Positions 18,609 to 28,748 are shown, counted from the first letter of the stretch. The stretch: 61,486 nucleotides of DNA from Desulfosporosinus shakirovi (GCF_020595055.1 NZ_JAJDOO010000021.1:1-61486), one strand, 5' to 3'. Notes: generated from the sequence alone by a model not told the origin. Translations and numbers: made by a program.

Positions 18609-18757
18609 TGTATTCCAGGGAACATAATTGGGTTAAAAAGTTCGATGTGAGCTGATGGGTATTTTTTGATGAAAAGAAGGATTATTGGTAACTAAACAGG
18701 AATATATATATGTTTCATTTATAGGGGTTTAAGCCCAATCTTGAACAGGAGTGGACA

Positions 18758-20521
18758 ATGAAGACTATTAAAATAAATAATAAATTTATTATAAATAAGT
18801 CTCAAAAGGAATTCTTAAAGAATAAAGTGTTTTCAAATTATTTTCGCCTGAGAATTTTATCAATGGTCTTGCTTTTATTAGATTGGATCTTCCTTTTTAC
18901 GGATTACCGTAATTATCAACAGGGTCTTTGGAGCAGTACTCCTGGGTATGAATGGCTTTTTTACTCTCATGTTGTATTTGGACTTGGAACGACAGTAATC
19001 ACAATATTATATTGGCACACAAACCTTAAGTCAGTGGAGGATGTAAGATGGATTCATAATGTATATGAGATTTGTTTTGCGGTCTTTTGCTTAGTCATGG
19101 CTGCAGTTATAACCGGCTGGGTTGATCAAAGGATTCATGGACAATTGACAGTTTACATTATGGTTTGCCTAATAATAGCTGTCTTTTTTAGCTTAAGTCC
19201 GATGGAAAGTTTCTGGGCCTATTTTTTGTCCTACATTATTGTTATTTTGGGAATAGCACGAAATCAGCCTGATTCTCTGGTGCTAAATGGACATTACATT
19301 AATACTTTTATGCTGATATTTGTCTCTTGGGTTTTATCGTTAACTCTTTATAATTCTAAACTCCGAGATTTTTTACATCAAAATAGCCTTGAGAGTCTAG
19401 TAAAAGAACGCACAAGGGAACTGGAAGAAATTAATCATCAGCTTATGAAAGAAGTGGGTGAACGTAAACAAGTTGAAAGAAAGATCTTTCGGTTAGCATC
19501 TATTGTTGAGTCAACAGAAGACGGCATAATTGGAATGACTTTAGAAGGTATAATTATAGATTGGAACAGAGGGGCAGAGTGTATTTACGGATACTCGGAG
19601 GAAGAGATGGTGGGCTTGTCAGTTAGAAAATTGTTTCCGGCAGACAAGCAGTTTGAGCTGGATGATATTTTGTTAACTATCTCTCTAGGGAAGTCCGTCT
19701 CACATTTTGAGACTACTCGTCAAAGGAAAGACGGACGGATTATTGAAGTTCATCTGACTGTATCTCCGATTAAGAATCACAATGAAACAATTATTGGAGC
19801 ATCAACTATTGTCAGGGATGTTACTGCTCAGAAGAAGATAGAGAAGGAAATGACACGGATGGATCAGATGAACTTGGTCGGTGAAATGGCGGCAAGTATC
19901 GGTCACGAGGTGAGAAACCCGATGACAACCGTTAGAGGATTTCTACAGCTACTTGCTGAAAATACTAATTCTGCTAAATACAGCGGCTATATTCCGCTTA
20001 TGATTAGCGAACTTGATCGCGCAAACCATATTATTACGGAATTCCTCTCCATAAGTCGTACGAAAGTAACTGAGGCTACCAGACATAATCTCAATGATAT
20101 TATTAATAGCATCCTACCTCTTGTTCAGGTGGATGCTATTCGGAGTGATAAGTGCGTGACGACTCAACTGGATGTAATACCCGATCTGATTTTAGATGAT
20201 AAAGAAATGCGCCAGATGATTCTTAATTTGGCTCGGAATGGATTTGAAGCAATGTCTAAAGGTGGTTGCCTTATCATAAGAACACACTTTAAGGACGAAA
20301 AAGTAATTCTAGTCATTCAAGATGAAGGAACGGGTATTAAACCAGAAATAATAGATCGGCTGGGCACTCCTTTTCTGACGACTAAAGAGACTGGTACGGG
20401 GTTAGGATTGGCAGTCTGTTACGGAATTGTTGCACGGCATAATGCAACAATCACGATCGAATCCAGCCCTATGGGATCAACATTCTTCGTTAAGTTCAAA
20501 GTTCCTTTATCTATCAGCTAA
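18758..20521 (+). CDS. Membrane sensor histidine kinase with PAS domain
   Basis: 587 aa. Residues ~25-200 hold about six membrane helices and the motif DYRNYQQGLW. A coiled coil follows (LEEINHQLMKEVGERKQVER), then a PAS domain (~240-360: VESTEDGIIGMTLEG, ASTIVRDVTAQKK), the HisKA box GEMAASIGHEVRNPMTTVRG with the phospho-His, and an HATPase domain (LNLARNGFEAM as N box, DEGTGIKP, TGTGLGLAVC). This is the KinB/KinC-like architecture often feeding Spo0F or a similar regulator. No response regulator is adjacent. AGGAGTGG sets ATG 18758. Its stop overlaps the stop of the convergent HD-GYP gene, which has a related sensor domain. Confidence 0.9.
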   Translation: MKTIKINNKFIINKSQKEFLKNKVFSNYFRLRILSMVLLLLDWIFLFTDYRNYQQGLWSSTPGYEWLFYSHVVFGLGTTVITILYWHTNLKSVEDVRWIHNVYEICFAVFCLVMAAVITGWVDQRIHGQLTVYIMVCLIIAVFFSLSPMESFWAYFLSYIIVILGIARNQPDSLVLNGHYINTFMLIFVSWVLSLTLYNSKLRDFLHQNSLESLVKERTRELEEINHQLMKEVGERKQVERKIFRLASIVESTEDGIIGMTLEGIIIDWNRGAECIYGYSEEEMVGLSVRKLFPADKQFELDDILLTISLGKSVSHFETTRQRKDGRIIEVHLTVSPIKNHNETIIGASTIVRDVTAQKKIEKEMTRMDQMNLVGEMAASIGHEVRNPMTTVRGFLQLLAENTNSAKYSGYIPLMISELDRANHIITEFLSISRTKVTEATRHNLNDIINSILPLVQVDAIRSDKCVTTQLDVIPDLILDDKEMRQMILNLARNGFEAMSKGGCLIIRTHFKDEKVILVIQDEGTGIKPEIIDRLGTPFLTTKETGTGLGLAVCYGIVARHNATITIESSPMGSTFFVKFKVPLSIS

Positions 20522-21795
20522 GCATAATTAAAGGACTCAATAAAAGCTTGAACAATAGTGGGATCGAATTGGTGACCCTTTCCCATGGCTAATTCTTCTA
20601 ATGCATAGTCGATGGTTCGGCTTGGCCGATAGGAACGATGAGAGGTTATTGCATCTACAGCATCGGCAATCGTAATAATTCTTGCCAAAAAGGGTATTTC
20701 CTCTCCCCTCAATCCATCAGGATAACCTGTTCCGTCAAAATGTTCATGATGATGGCGAATAAGTGGCAGGAAATCACGAGCAAAACTGAGCGTGGAACAA
20801 ATGTTTTCTCCCATTTCAGGATGTGAGCGCATGATTTCCCATTCTTCCTCGTTAAGTTTGCCGGATTTATTTAAGATTGCATCGGGTATTCCGATTTTTC
20901 CAATATCATGTAATTGTGCTGCTCGCCAAACGGTTTGCTGTTCATTGACTGAAAGTCCAAGGGTTTGTGCCAGCTGGAGGGCATAGTTTGCAACACGCTC
21001 AGAATGTCCACGGGTATAAGTATCCTTAGATTCCAAGGCCGAGGCCAAGGTGAAAATCACATTTTGAGATTCATCTAAGGCCTGTAGAGACTCTTCAAGA
21101 CGGTTGTTGATCTCAATGAGGTCATTATTGTAGTCTTCGACCTCGTTGTTTTTTTGCTGGATCGTTTTTTGACTGACAAAGTCTTGAATCTTCATGTTAT
21201 ATATAGTAAACGATAGAAACCACGCGAAAATGATCAGAATTGTGCCATTGATATAATTACCCTTAAGAACGTCTAAATCCGATTGCAAGAACGTAATTCC
21301 AAGCATAAATAAAATCATGGAAGAAGCAAATACAGTTATACTGATTATCGGTTTTAGGTAGTTGTTGGTTGCAATTAAAATAGAACCAAGAATGAAGACA
21401 GTGATTTGATTGTGAAGGAGCTGATCGTTTATGGAGATACAGGAACTGAAAAGGATAATGAAAGCGGAAAAAAAGGTCCCCAACGAAGAATGCCAACGAG
21501 TCAGTATTTGGTCCTCTGACTTTAGTCTATTGAACCATGAGAATAGGAGGAAAATTGATAATATAAGGCCTAAGAATACATGAAGGTAAAATAAAGTCAA
21601 ATACCCAGATGGGGTCCGCCAATACCATAGCCCTTCCTGATAATTCTTTAGATCAAAAAAAATAAAAAACATATTAAGAAGGGAAAGAACCAGTGCAAGA
21701 TTACGCGAGCGTAAAAAATTTAAACGTACTATTTCATCAAAGAATTCTCGTTTATATTTATCAGGGAGTTTTAGAAATGGAGAAGGCATCGGCAA
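20518..21795 (-). CDS. Membrane HD-GYP protein sharing the sensor domain of the convergent kinase
   Basis: 425 aa from TTG 21795. The N-terminal ~200 residues are about six helices with DLKNYQEGLW and KGNYINGTILIIFAWFLSFTI, clearly related to the DYRNYQQGLW and NGHYINTFMLIFVSWVLSLT of the neighbouring kinase. A coiled coil leads to an HD-GYP domain: TYTRGHSERVANYA, LHDIGKIGIP, MRSHPEMGE, IRHHHEHFDGTGYPDGLRGE, ADAVDAITSHRSYR, with all metal ligands. It probably degrades c-di-GMP. AGGTGG lies six bases before TTG 21795; ATG 21831 is also in frame but has no ribosome site. Confidence 0.88.
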   Translation of the reverse strand: MPMPSPFLKLPDKYKREFFDEIVRLNFLRSRNLALVLSLLNMFFIFFDLKNYQEGLWYWRTPSGYLTLFYLHVFLGLILSIFLLFSWFNRLKSEDQILTRWHSSLGTFFSAFIILFSSCISINDQLLHNQITVFILGSILIATNNYLKPIISITVFASSMILFMLGITFLQSDLDVLKGNYINGTILIIFAWFLSFTIYNMKIQDFVSQKTIQQKNNEVEDYNNDLIEINNRLEESLQALDESQNVIFTLASALESKDTYTRGHSERVANYALQLAQTLGLSVNEQQTVWRAAQLHDIGKIGIPDAILNKSGKLNEEEWEIMRSHPEMGENICSTLSFARDFLPLIRHHHEHFDGTGYPDGLRGEEIPFLARIITIADAVDAITSHRSYRPSRTIDYALEELAMGKGHQFDPTIVQAFIESFNYA

Positions 21796-21993
21796 AGAAA
21801 GCCACCTTTCAAATATGGTTAGATAAAACATATTATTATTTCGACATAATCAATCACATTCCTTCAAGAACTTACCGATAGTTTTAAAAAGTGGTTACTA
21901 TTTGGTAACATTATCAGCCAATAATTAAAATTTTCTCATCTCAGCTTGGTAAAGGGTGGAGAAAATATTAAGTGATTATTAGGAGGATGGAAG

Positions 21994-24900
21994 ATGAATA
22001 ATCCAATACTTTACCCTCTGACATTCCCGCAACAATCCATATGGGACATAGAAACATTTTATAGAAATACAAGCCATGCAAATTTAGCGGTTGGTGTGAT
22101 AATCCAAGAAGATATAAATATGGACGTCCTTGAGAAAGCGGTTAACTTAATTATCCAAAGGCATGAAGCGATTCGTTTGAGATTCATTATGATTGAGGGA
22201 GAACCCCGCCAATTTATATCCGAGTTCCGGGAATACCAGATCGAACGACTGGATTTTAGTCATTCAAATGGACTAAAAGAGTTTGAGTACTGGAAGGATC
22301 ATCAAACACGGCTTCCCTTTAAGCTTTTAGACATTGATTTATTTTATATTGCCTATGTCAGACTAAGTAACTCTAAAGTAGCATTGTATTTTAAATTTCA
22401 CCATCTTATTTCGGATGCGTGGAGCTTGACGATGATTATCAAAGAAGTACTTAACGTCTATAGTGATTTAATAAACTATAAAACCCTTAAAATAGAACCA
22501 AAACCTTCTTACTTAAGTTATATTTTAGAAGATATCAGTTATAGTGATTCCCCTAAATATATGGAACGTAAAGCTTTTTGGCAAAAATTGTTTGAGACAA
22601 TTCCTGAGCCTACTTTGTTAAATGTAAAAAATCGAGGAAAGAGGAATAGTCGGGCTAAAAGAAAAACCATGATCTTATCCCGTGATCTTTGCGATGACGT
22701 TAAAGCCTTTTCAATAAAACATAATGTCTCTGGTTTTATATTTTTCTTCGCCATTTTTTCCTTATGCATATCAAAAGTAACCTCTAAACGGGACCTTGTG
22801 ATTGGTACTCCAGTACTTAATAGGGCAAATTATCAACAGAGGAATACGGCCGGAATGTTTATAAGCAATATACCTTTTCCTATAACCCTTGATTGCGAAT
22901 GGGACTTCTTAACATTTCTTGAACATACTGCTAAGGTATGGAAGCGATTGTTAAAAAACCAACGCTATCCATATAAAGAGATTCTTAAAGATATTAGGGC
23001 AAAGTATGGTTTTTCAGGGACTTTAAACGATATCGCTTTTTCGTATCAAGTTTCTAAATTAGATGTCGAAAACATGGACCTAGAAACTTTTTGGAGTTTT
23101 AATGGACATGAAATTAACACTCTGTCTCTTAGCATAAGTGACTGGAAAGATGATGGAATGTTGAGGCTTGATTATGATTATTTAGTTGAAGCTTTAAGTG
23201 ATGAAAAAGTTGAAGAAATTCATCGGTACTTTATAAATCTTTTAAAAGACGCGATTTCAGAGCCTTCCAAATCCTTGTCTCAAATCTCTTTGTTGACAAC
23301 ACAAGATAAATACAAACTTGTCCATGAACTTAACCTTACGAAGCTGGATTATCCTAAAAGAAAATTAATACATCAGTTGTTTGAAGAACAGGTAAAGAAA
23401 ACCCCAGAGCATATTGCTTTAATTGTTAATGACAATAGACTTACATATCGAGAATTAAATGAACGTGCCAATCAACTAGCCTGGACCTTAAGGCTAAAAG
23501 GTGTAACCTTAAATAATATTGTCGGAATTATGCTCAGTCGTTCCCCTGAACTGATGATCGGTATTCTGGCAGTACTCAAAGCAGGAGGCGCCTATCTGCC
23601 TATTGACCCTCAATCCCCGGTTAGTAGAATTGAGGATCTGTTGCGTAATAGCCGGACACATATATTATTAACAAATCCCTCCGGTATTAAGGAAAAGGAG
23701 GCTGTTGAAAGGCTTGAAAGAACCTTAGGTTTAGAGCAGGTTGATCTGAATAATTCGTTAATATACTCAGGGTTATCCTCAGATCTGGAAAATCTTAATA
23801 AGCCAGATGATTTAGCCTATGTAATTTATACGTCTGGATCAACGGGTGCTCCCAAGGGAGTAATGATTGAACATCAATCAGTTAATAATCTTATTCATGC
23901 CCTCTGGAAATTTTTTTGCTTCTCAGAAAAGAAGGCAATTGTTTCCTTGACTACAGTAGCCTTTGATATCTTTGTTATGGAGACTCTGGTACCGCTATCC
24001 TATGGGTTATGTGTGGTTATGGCTAATGAATCTGAACAGAAAATTCCCAATCTCTTGTTCGATCTTATCAAGAAGAACAATATTCAAATGCTCCAGGCCA
24101 CACCCTCTAAAATCCAGTCCCTGTTAAAAGATTCCCAATGCTCTGCAGGTTTGACGCCCTTAATGGATATTTTCATCGGAGGAGAATCGTTTTCTAGAGT
24201 AGTGCTCAATAAACTGCAGAAAGTTGCCCCGGTCGCAAGAATTTACAATATGTATGGGCCTACTGAAACGACTGTGTGGTGTATGTATAAAGAGGCAACT
24301 CAAGATGATCACGTAACTATAGGAAGGCCTATTGCCAATACTCAGATTTATATTCTTGATAGTACCGGGGCGCTAGTTCCTATGGGAGTGACAGGGGAGC
24401 TTTATGTCGGCGGAGAAGGGCTTGCTCGAGGATATCTCTATCGTCCGGATCTTACCCAAGAAAGATTTATTCCCGACCCTTTTCATGAAGGGAAGATTAT
24501 GTACAGAACCGGAGATCTTGGACGTTGGACTTCAGAAGGGGAGATTGAATATTTAGGTCGAAATGATGATCAGGTCAAAGTCCGAGGTTTTCGTATCGAG
24601 TTAGGGGAAATTGAGGAATGTTTAATTAAACATGAACAAGTACAAGAAGCTGTTGTCATAACTCGTGAGGATGGGAATAAGAAGAATTATCTTTGCGCAT
24701 ATTTAGTCGGAAATAAGGTCTGCTCTACCTTAGAATTGAGAGCATATTTAGGGCGGCGCTTACCGGAATATATGATTCCTGCAAAATTTGTGTGGCTTGA
24801 CGCGATCCCCCTGACTCCCAACTCCAAGGTAGATAAAAAGAGTCTGCCTGATCCGATATCGAGAGCAGAGCTGGAGGATACAATACTGACACCTCCGGGA

Positions 24901-26316
24901 AATCCAGTAGAAGAAGAATTGGTCAGATTATGGTCTAAAGTATTAGGAGTTGGTGACGTCGGCATTGATGATAACTTTTTTCTCCTTGGGGGAGATTCTC
25001 TGGCAATTATTGAGATACTCATAGAGATTTGGTTTAGAAAATGGGATTTAAATGCTCAGGACTTTTATGATTATCCTACGATTCGGCAACTTTCGGATAA
25101 GGTAAGGGGAGAAATAAAAGAAAGCAGAATTATTAAGTTAGAGGAGGAATTTCCACGGCCAGATGTGAATTATGATCAACCTTTGCAAAGCTTGATGCCA
25201 GCTTTGCGAGAAAACGTGCTTTTAACGGGAGGAACTGGTTTTTTAGGGATGCATCTGCTTTGGGAACTCTTGAATAGTACTTCAAGCACTATATACTGTT
25301 TAGTTCGCGGGACTGAAACGGAGAGACGGTTTCGACGTCTATTTAATAGCTACTTCTCGGTATCAGTGAAGTGTGACTATACCAGAATAAAAATCATCAA
25401 AGGGGATATCTCCCAAAAACTTTTTGGCCTAACTTCTGAAGATTATAGGGAGTTGGGAAAGAATGTTTCAATTGTGGTTCATGCAGCGGGGCTGGTTAAA
25501 CATTATGGGGATTATTTTGATTTCGAGAAAGTAAATGTCCAGGGAACACAGGAAGTAATAGATTTTTGCTTAACCTTCGGCAGGCCTTTGAACCATGTAT
25601 CCACTCTAAGTATTGCTGGGAATCAATTAACGGGTGAATTTGCCAGCGGGTGTTTTAACGAAACTAAACTGTATATAGGTCAAAATTATCGTGATAATTT
25701 ATATATTAGAAGCAAATTTGAGGCAGAGGTAAATATCTTTAAAGCAACCTCATTGGGACTGCAAGCTGCTATTTTTAGAGTAGGAGTATTGACCGGCAGA
25801 TATTCAGATGGTCAATTCCAAGAAAATATTCACGAAAATGCTTTTTATCAGAAACTAAAATCGATACTGGAGATTAGAGCGATTCCAAGGGATAAACTGC
25901 ATCAGGAACTGGAATTTACCCCAGTAGATTCCTGCGCTCAAGGCATTGTTAATATCATTAAGACAAATACACGAGCTGGTCGCGTATTTCACATGTTTAA
26001 CCATAAGAAAATCGAGATGACAAAACTAATCGATATCCTTCATACACTGGATATCAGAATTAAGCCTTTAGATATGAAATCGTTTTACGAATTAATTGAA
26101 TACTATGTAGAGTCGTTACCTGCGCTCAGGGGATTTGTTTTGGACCTAACTGAGGCGCGTGATGTTGATCCGGAGCGCAAAGTTGGGATCGAGAGTAATA
26201 TTACTCAAGCATATTTAAATGAAACCGGGTTTGAATGGCCAGATATTACTGAGGATTATTTGAATAAAATTTTAGATTATATGATAAAGGTAGGTTTTTT
26301 ACAACAAATCATTTGA
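21994..26316 (+). CDS. Single-module nonribosomal peptide synthetase, C-A-T-R
   Basis: 1440 aa. Condensation domain ~1-440 with the active motif HHLISDA near residue 136. Adenylation domain ~455-970: YTSGSTGAPKG, NMYGPTETT, GELYVGGEGLARGY, MYRTGDLGRW, DDQVKVRGFRIELGEIE, NSKVDKKSLP. Carrier domain with DNFFLLGGDSL, Ser near 1000 for phosphopantetheine. C-terminal thioester reductase domain ~1070-1440: LLTGGTGFLGMHLLWELL and the catalytic Tyr/Lys in YIRSK near 1237. A hand alignment gives the specificity code DIMQFGMVWK; the first Asp fits an alpha-amino acid but I cannot assign it. Expected product: an acylated or free amino aldehyde or alcohol released by NAD(P)H reduction. No phosphopantetheinyl transferase is in the window. 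AGGAGG upstream. Confidence 0.92.
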   Translation: MNNPILYPLTFPQQSIWDIETFYRNTSHANLAVGVIIQEDINMDVLEKAVNLIIQRHEAIRLRFIMIEGEPRQFISEFREYQIERLDFSHSNGLKEFEYWKDHQTRLPFKLLDIDLFYIAYVRLSNSKVALYFKFHHLISDAWSLTMIIKEVLNVYSDLINYKTLKIEPKPSYLSYILEDISYSDSPKYMERKAFWQKLFETIPEPTLLNVKNRGKRNSRAKRKTMILSRDLCDDVKAFSIKHNVSGFIFFFAIFSLCISKVTSKRDLVIGTPVLNRANYQQRNTAGMFISNIPFPITLDCEWDFLTFLEHTAKVWKRLLKNQRYPYKEILKDIRAKYGFSGTLNDIAFSYQVSKLDVENMDLETFWSFNGHEINTLSLSISDWKDDGMLRLDYDYLVEALSDEKVEEIHRYFINLLKDAISEPSKSLSQISLLTTQDKYKLVHELNLTKLDYPKRKLIHQLFEEQVKKTPEHIALIVNDNRLTYRELNERANQLAWTLRLKGVTLNNIVGIMLSRSPELMIGILAVLKAGGAYLPIDPQSPVSRIEDLLRNSRTHILLTNPSGIKEKEAVERLERTLGLEQVDLNNSLIYSGLSSDLENLNKPDDLAYVIYTSGSTGAPKGVMIEHQSVNNLIHALWKFFCFSEKKAIVSLTTVAFDIFVMETLVPLSYGLCVVMANESEQKIPNLLFDLIKKNNIQMLQATPSKIQSLLKDSQCSAGLTPLMDIFIGGESFSRVVLNKLQKVAPVARIYNMYGPTETTVWCMYKEATQDDHVTIGRPIANTQIYILDSTGALVPMGVTGELYVGGEGLARGYLYRPDLTQERFIPDPFHEGKIMYRTGDLGRWTSEGEIEYLGRNDDQVKVRGFRIELGEIEECLIKHEQVQEAVVITREDGNKKNYLCAYLVGNKVCSTLELRAYLGRRLPEYMIPAKFVWLDAIPLTPNSKVDKKSLPDPISRAELEDTILTPPGNPVEEELVRLWSKVLGVGDVGIDDNFFLLGGDSLAIIEILIEIWFRKWDLNAQDFYDYPTIRQLSDKVRGEIKESRIIKLEEEFPRPDVNYDQPLQSLMPALRENVLLTGGTGFLGMHLLWELLNSTSSTIYCLVRGTETERRFRRLFNSYFSVSVKCDYTRIKIIKGDISQKLFGLTSEDYRELGKNVSIVVHAAGLVKHYGDYFDFEKVNVQGTQEVIDFCLTFGRPLNHVSTLSIAGNQLTGEFASGCFNETKLYIGQNYRDNLYIRSKFEAEVNIFKATSLGLQAAIFRVGVLTGRYSDGQFQENIHENAFYQKLKSILEIRAIPRDKLHQELEFTPVDSCAQGIVNIIKTNTRAGRVFHMFNHKKIEMTKLIDILHTLDIRIKPLDMKSFYELIEYYVESLPALRGFVLDLTEARDVDPERKVGIESNITQAYLNETGFEWPDITEDYLNKILDYMIKVGFLQQII

Positions 26317-26341
26317 CCTTAACTGACCTTTGTACTAAAAT
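26312..26341 (+). promoter_or_regulatory. clpP promoter with CtsR-like operator
   Basis: TTGACC (26313-26318), 17 bases, TAAAAT (26336-26341) is a good housekeeping promoter that overlaps the NRPS stop codon. TTTGACC-TTA-ACTGACC (26312-26328) matches 12 of 14 defined positions of the CtsR heat-shock repressor site read in reverse. Confidence 0.6.
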
Positions 26342-26413
26342 AAAGTTAATCGGCAAGAATATATTAAGTTAACTACAGTATCCTAATTAAAAGTGAAATA
26401 GGGGGAATTGTAA

Positions 26414-27031
26414 ATGGGTTATCTAGTCCCAATGGTAGTAGAACAAACAAATCGTGGGGAACGTTCCTACGACATATACTCTCGTCTTTTGAAAGATCGA
26501 ATTATCTTCCTCGGGGGTGGTATTGATGATGATGTCTCCAATCTTGTCGTAGCACAAATGCTTTTCCTCGAAGCAGAAGATCCTGAAAAAGATATTAATC
26601 TGTATATTAACAGTCCCGGTGGTTCGATCACTGCAGGAATGGCTATTTATGATACTATGCAATATATTCGCTCAGATGTACGTACGATTTGTATCGGAAT
26701 GGCAGCAAGTATGGGGGCATTTCTTTTAGCAAGCGGTGCTAAGGGAAAACGAGTAGCTTTGCCTAACGCTGAAGTCTTAATTCATCAGCCGTTAATTGGT
26801 GGGCATGGACTTTCCGGGCAAGCGACTGAAATCGAAATTCATGCTAAACAATTGCTCAGAACTAAAGCAAAGATGAATAGAATTCTCTCTGAGAGAACGG
26901 GGCAACCCATTGAGAAAGTTGAAAGAGACACAGAGCGCGATTATTATATGACGGCTGAGGAAGCCAAAGAATATGGGCTTGTTGACCAAGTTTTAGAAAA
27001 ACTTGAAGCTCCTGTAGAAAAAGAAAAGTAA
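26414..27031 (+). CDS. clpP: ATP-dependent Clp protease proteolytic subunit
   Basis: 205 aa serine protease that forms the 14-mer chamber with ClpX/ClpC. Catalytic triad visible: Ser in GMAASMGAF, His in LIHQPLIGG, Asp in ERDTERD. The N-terminus ([21 protein letters not shown]) is like the canonical enzyme. The loop after the catalytic His ([17 protein letters not shown]) is about two residues longer than in the B. subtilis and E. coli proteins as I recall them, a trait that may mark a paralogue. No tig or clpX gene follows. A CtsR-like site and promoter lie upstream, so it is probably read apart from the NRPS. Start set by GGGGGAA. Confidence 0.95.
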   Translation: MGYLVPMVVEQTNRGERSYDIYSRLLKDRIIFLGGGIDDDVSNLVVAQMLFLEAEDPEKDINLYINSPGGSITAGMAIYDTMQYIRSDVRTICIGMAASMGAFLLASGAKGKRVALPNAEVLIHQPLIGGHGLSGQATEIEIHAKQLLRTKAKMNRILSERTGQPIEKVERDTERDYYMTAEEAKEYGLVDQVLEKLEAPVEKEK

Positions 27032-27053
27032 GATAAGACAAAGCATAATAACT

Positions 27054-27093
27054 TTAAGAACGCAGGAGCGATTTATCGCTCCTGCGTTCTTAA
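27054..27093 (+). terminator. Terminator of clpP
   Basis: 18-bp perfect stem (27054-27071 with 27076-27093) with a four-base loop; the downstream arm itself supplies TTCTTAATT. It may also work for the convergent minus-strand gene. Confidence 0.85.
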
Positions 27094-27216
27094 TTGTAAT
27101 CATAAAACAATTCTTTTGCACGCATTTCAATACTTTAGGCAGACTGATTTTTATGGGAAAATAAGTCTCGTTAACAGTGCTGGCGGATAGCGGTATCGAC
27201 CGAATTTATAGGGTCT

Positions 27217-27627
27217 TTATATTTTAAAGGGCAATTTATCCATGAAATCATGGAGATATTCAAATCCTAATCCGGCCAGAAACCATTCGGGAGCCATTCG
27301 GAGGGTAATGTATCCGTTAATATTTAACGAGTCATTATATTGCCAAGGGCAGCTTCCTAAGATTGAAGTCAAGACTGAACCGCTGGAATATTCTATGGTC
27401 CAGATTACGGCAAGATAAATCAAACCCCTAATCCACCAGGAATGTGAGCGCAGAGAGGTATGTAAGGGTTCTAGAAATACCGAGAGTCCATATATGGGGA
27501 TCATTATTAAGAAGGTGAACCCTTGCATGCTTAAGTCCCCTTTGAGAAGGGAAGCTAAACCCGTATACATGACCTCAACGACGAGGCCAATAATTCCGTA
27601 GATAAAGAAGTGTTTAAGTTTTTCCAT
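27217..27627 (-). CDS. CmpB-like putative ABC-transporter membrane protein (PF06541 type)
   Basis: 136 aa with four membrane helices. The pattern FFIYGIIGLVVEVMYTGL at the start, the PIYGL/FLEPLH segment, an RGLIYLAVIWTIEYSSG helix and the CPWQYND motif match the CmpB family, called putative ABC transporter type IV but of unknown function. It is isolated, minus-strand, between clpP and galU. No ribosome site is obvious. The gaps on both sides (27094-27216 and 27628-27860) hold nothing I can name. Confidence 0.7.
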   Translation of the reverse strand: MEKLKHFFIYGIIGLVVEVMYTGLASLLKGDLSMQGFTFLIMIPIYGLSVFLEPLHTSLRSHSWWIRGLIYLAVIWTIEYSSGSVLTSILGSCPWQYNDSLNINGYITLRMAPEWFLAGLGFEYLHDFMDKLPFKI

Positions 27628-27860
27628 GTTCTTAGTATGGTAATATAATTTTTAGAGCATTCCAAAGGATCCAGGAATGTTTTGGAAAATAACAATGAAA
27701 AGGCTCGTAATATGTATTGTTTTACAAATATGTAAAAAGTAGAAGGTAATTAATGGCTGCTCGTCGAAACCCTCTCAGTGAATGAATGTGTGAATCTTTA
27801 TAGTCCCTAAGAAATCTTAATCGAGGGCACAAAGTCTTATAACAAAGGAGAGGCGTTAGC

Positions 27861-28748
27861 ATGCGTAGAATTCGTAAAGCAGTGATACCGGCAGCCGGGC
27901 TGGGAACCCGTTTTTTACCGGCAACAAAGGCCCAACCAAAAGAAATGTTGCCGATTGTGGATAAACCAACTATTCAATACATTGTAGAAGAGGCTATTCA
28001 ATCCGGAATAGAGGATATTGTTATTGTGACAGGCCGGAATAAACGGGCCATTGAAGACCACTTTGATCGCTCGATGGAACTTGAAGCTTTCTTGGAAAAG
28101 AATGCTAAAGACGAACTGTTAGATTTGGTTCAGGATATTGCACAGATGGCGGATATTTATTACGTTCGGCAAAAAGAAGCCTTAGGTTTGGGACATGCAA
28201 TTTACAGTGCCCGGAAATTCATTGGTAACGAACCGTTTGCGGTCCTTTTAGGGGATGATGTCATTTATTCAGAAGTGCCTGCTTTGAAGCAAATGATCAA
28301 TCACTATCAGCGCTATGGGGCAAGTATAGTAGGAGTTCAAGAGGTTCCGCTGGAGGATACTCTTAAATACGGGATAGTGGATGGGGAAAGGTTTGCTGAT
28401 CGGCTTTATCGTGCCAAGAATATGGTAGAGAAACCGCGTCCGGAGGAGGCTCCGGAAACTCACTTAGCTATCATGGGGCGATATATCTTAAACCCTGAAA
28501 TATTTGGTATCTTAGAGGGTCTGCCAGCTGGCAGGGGTGGAGAAATACAGCTCACAGATGGAATTAAGGAACTGGGGCGCTATCAGGAGATACTCGCTTA
28601 TGAATTTGAAGGTCGTCGGTATGATGTTGGAGATAAGCTGGGTTTTGTGGAAGCAACCATCGACTATGCCTTGCGCAGAGGAGATCTTTCGGAAGAACTA
28701 TTTGATTATCTTCGAGAAGTAGTTCGAAGGGAAGACGAGAACAGATAA
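27861..28748 (+). CDS. galU: UTP-glucose-1-phosphate uridylyltransferase
   Basis: 295 aa. Nucleotidyltransferase motif [23 protein letters not shown] as [17 protein letters not shown], then [20 protein letters not shown], the metal/sugar site LLGDDVI, a [10 protein letters not shown] loop, and [11 protein letters not shown]. It makes UDP-glucose, a precursor for the surface polysaccharides coded downstream. AAAGGAGAGG lies upstream of ATG 27861. It ends in its own terminator, so it is a separate unit at the edge of the cluster. Confidence 0.95.
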   Translation: MRRIRKAVIPAAGLGTRFLPATKAQPKEMLPIVDKPTIQYIVEEAIQSGIEDIVIVTGRNKRAIEDHFDRSMELEAFLEKNAKDELLDLVQDIAQMADIYYVRQKEALGLGHAIYSARKFIGNEPFAVLLGDDVIYSEVPALKQMINHYQRYGASIVGVQEVPLEDTLKYGIVDGERFADRLYRAKNMVEKPRPEEAPETHLAIMGRYILNPEIFGILEGLPAGRGGEIQLTDGIKELGRYQEILAYEFEGRRYDVGDKLGFVEATIDYALRRGDLSEELFDYLREVVRREDENR

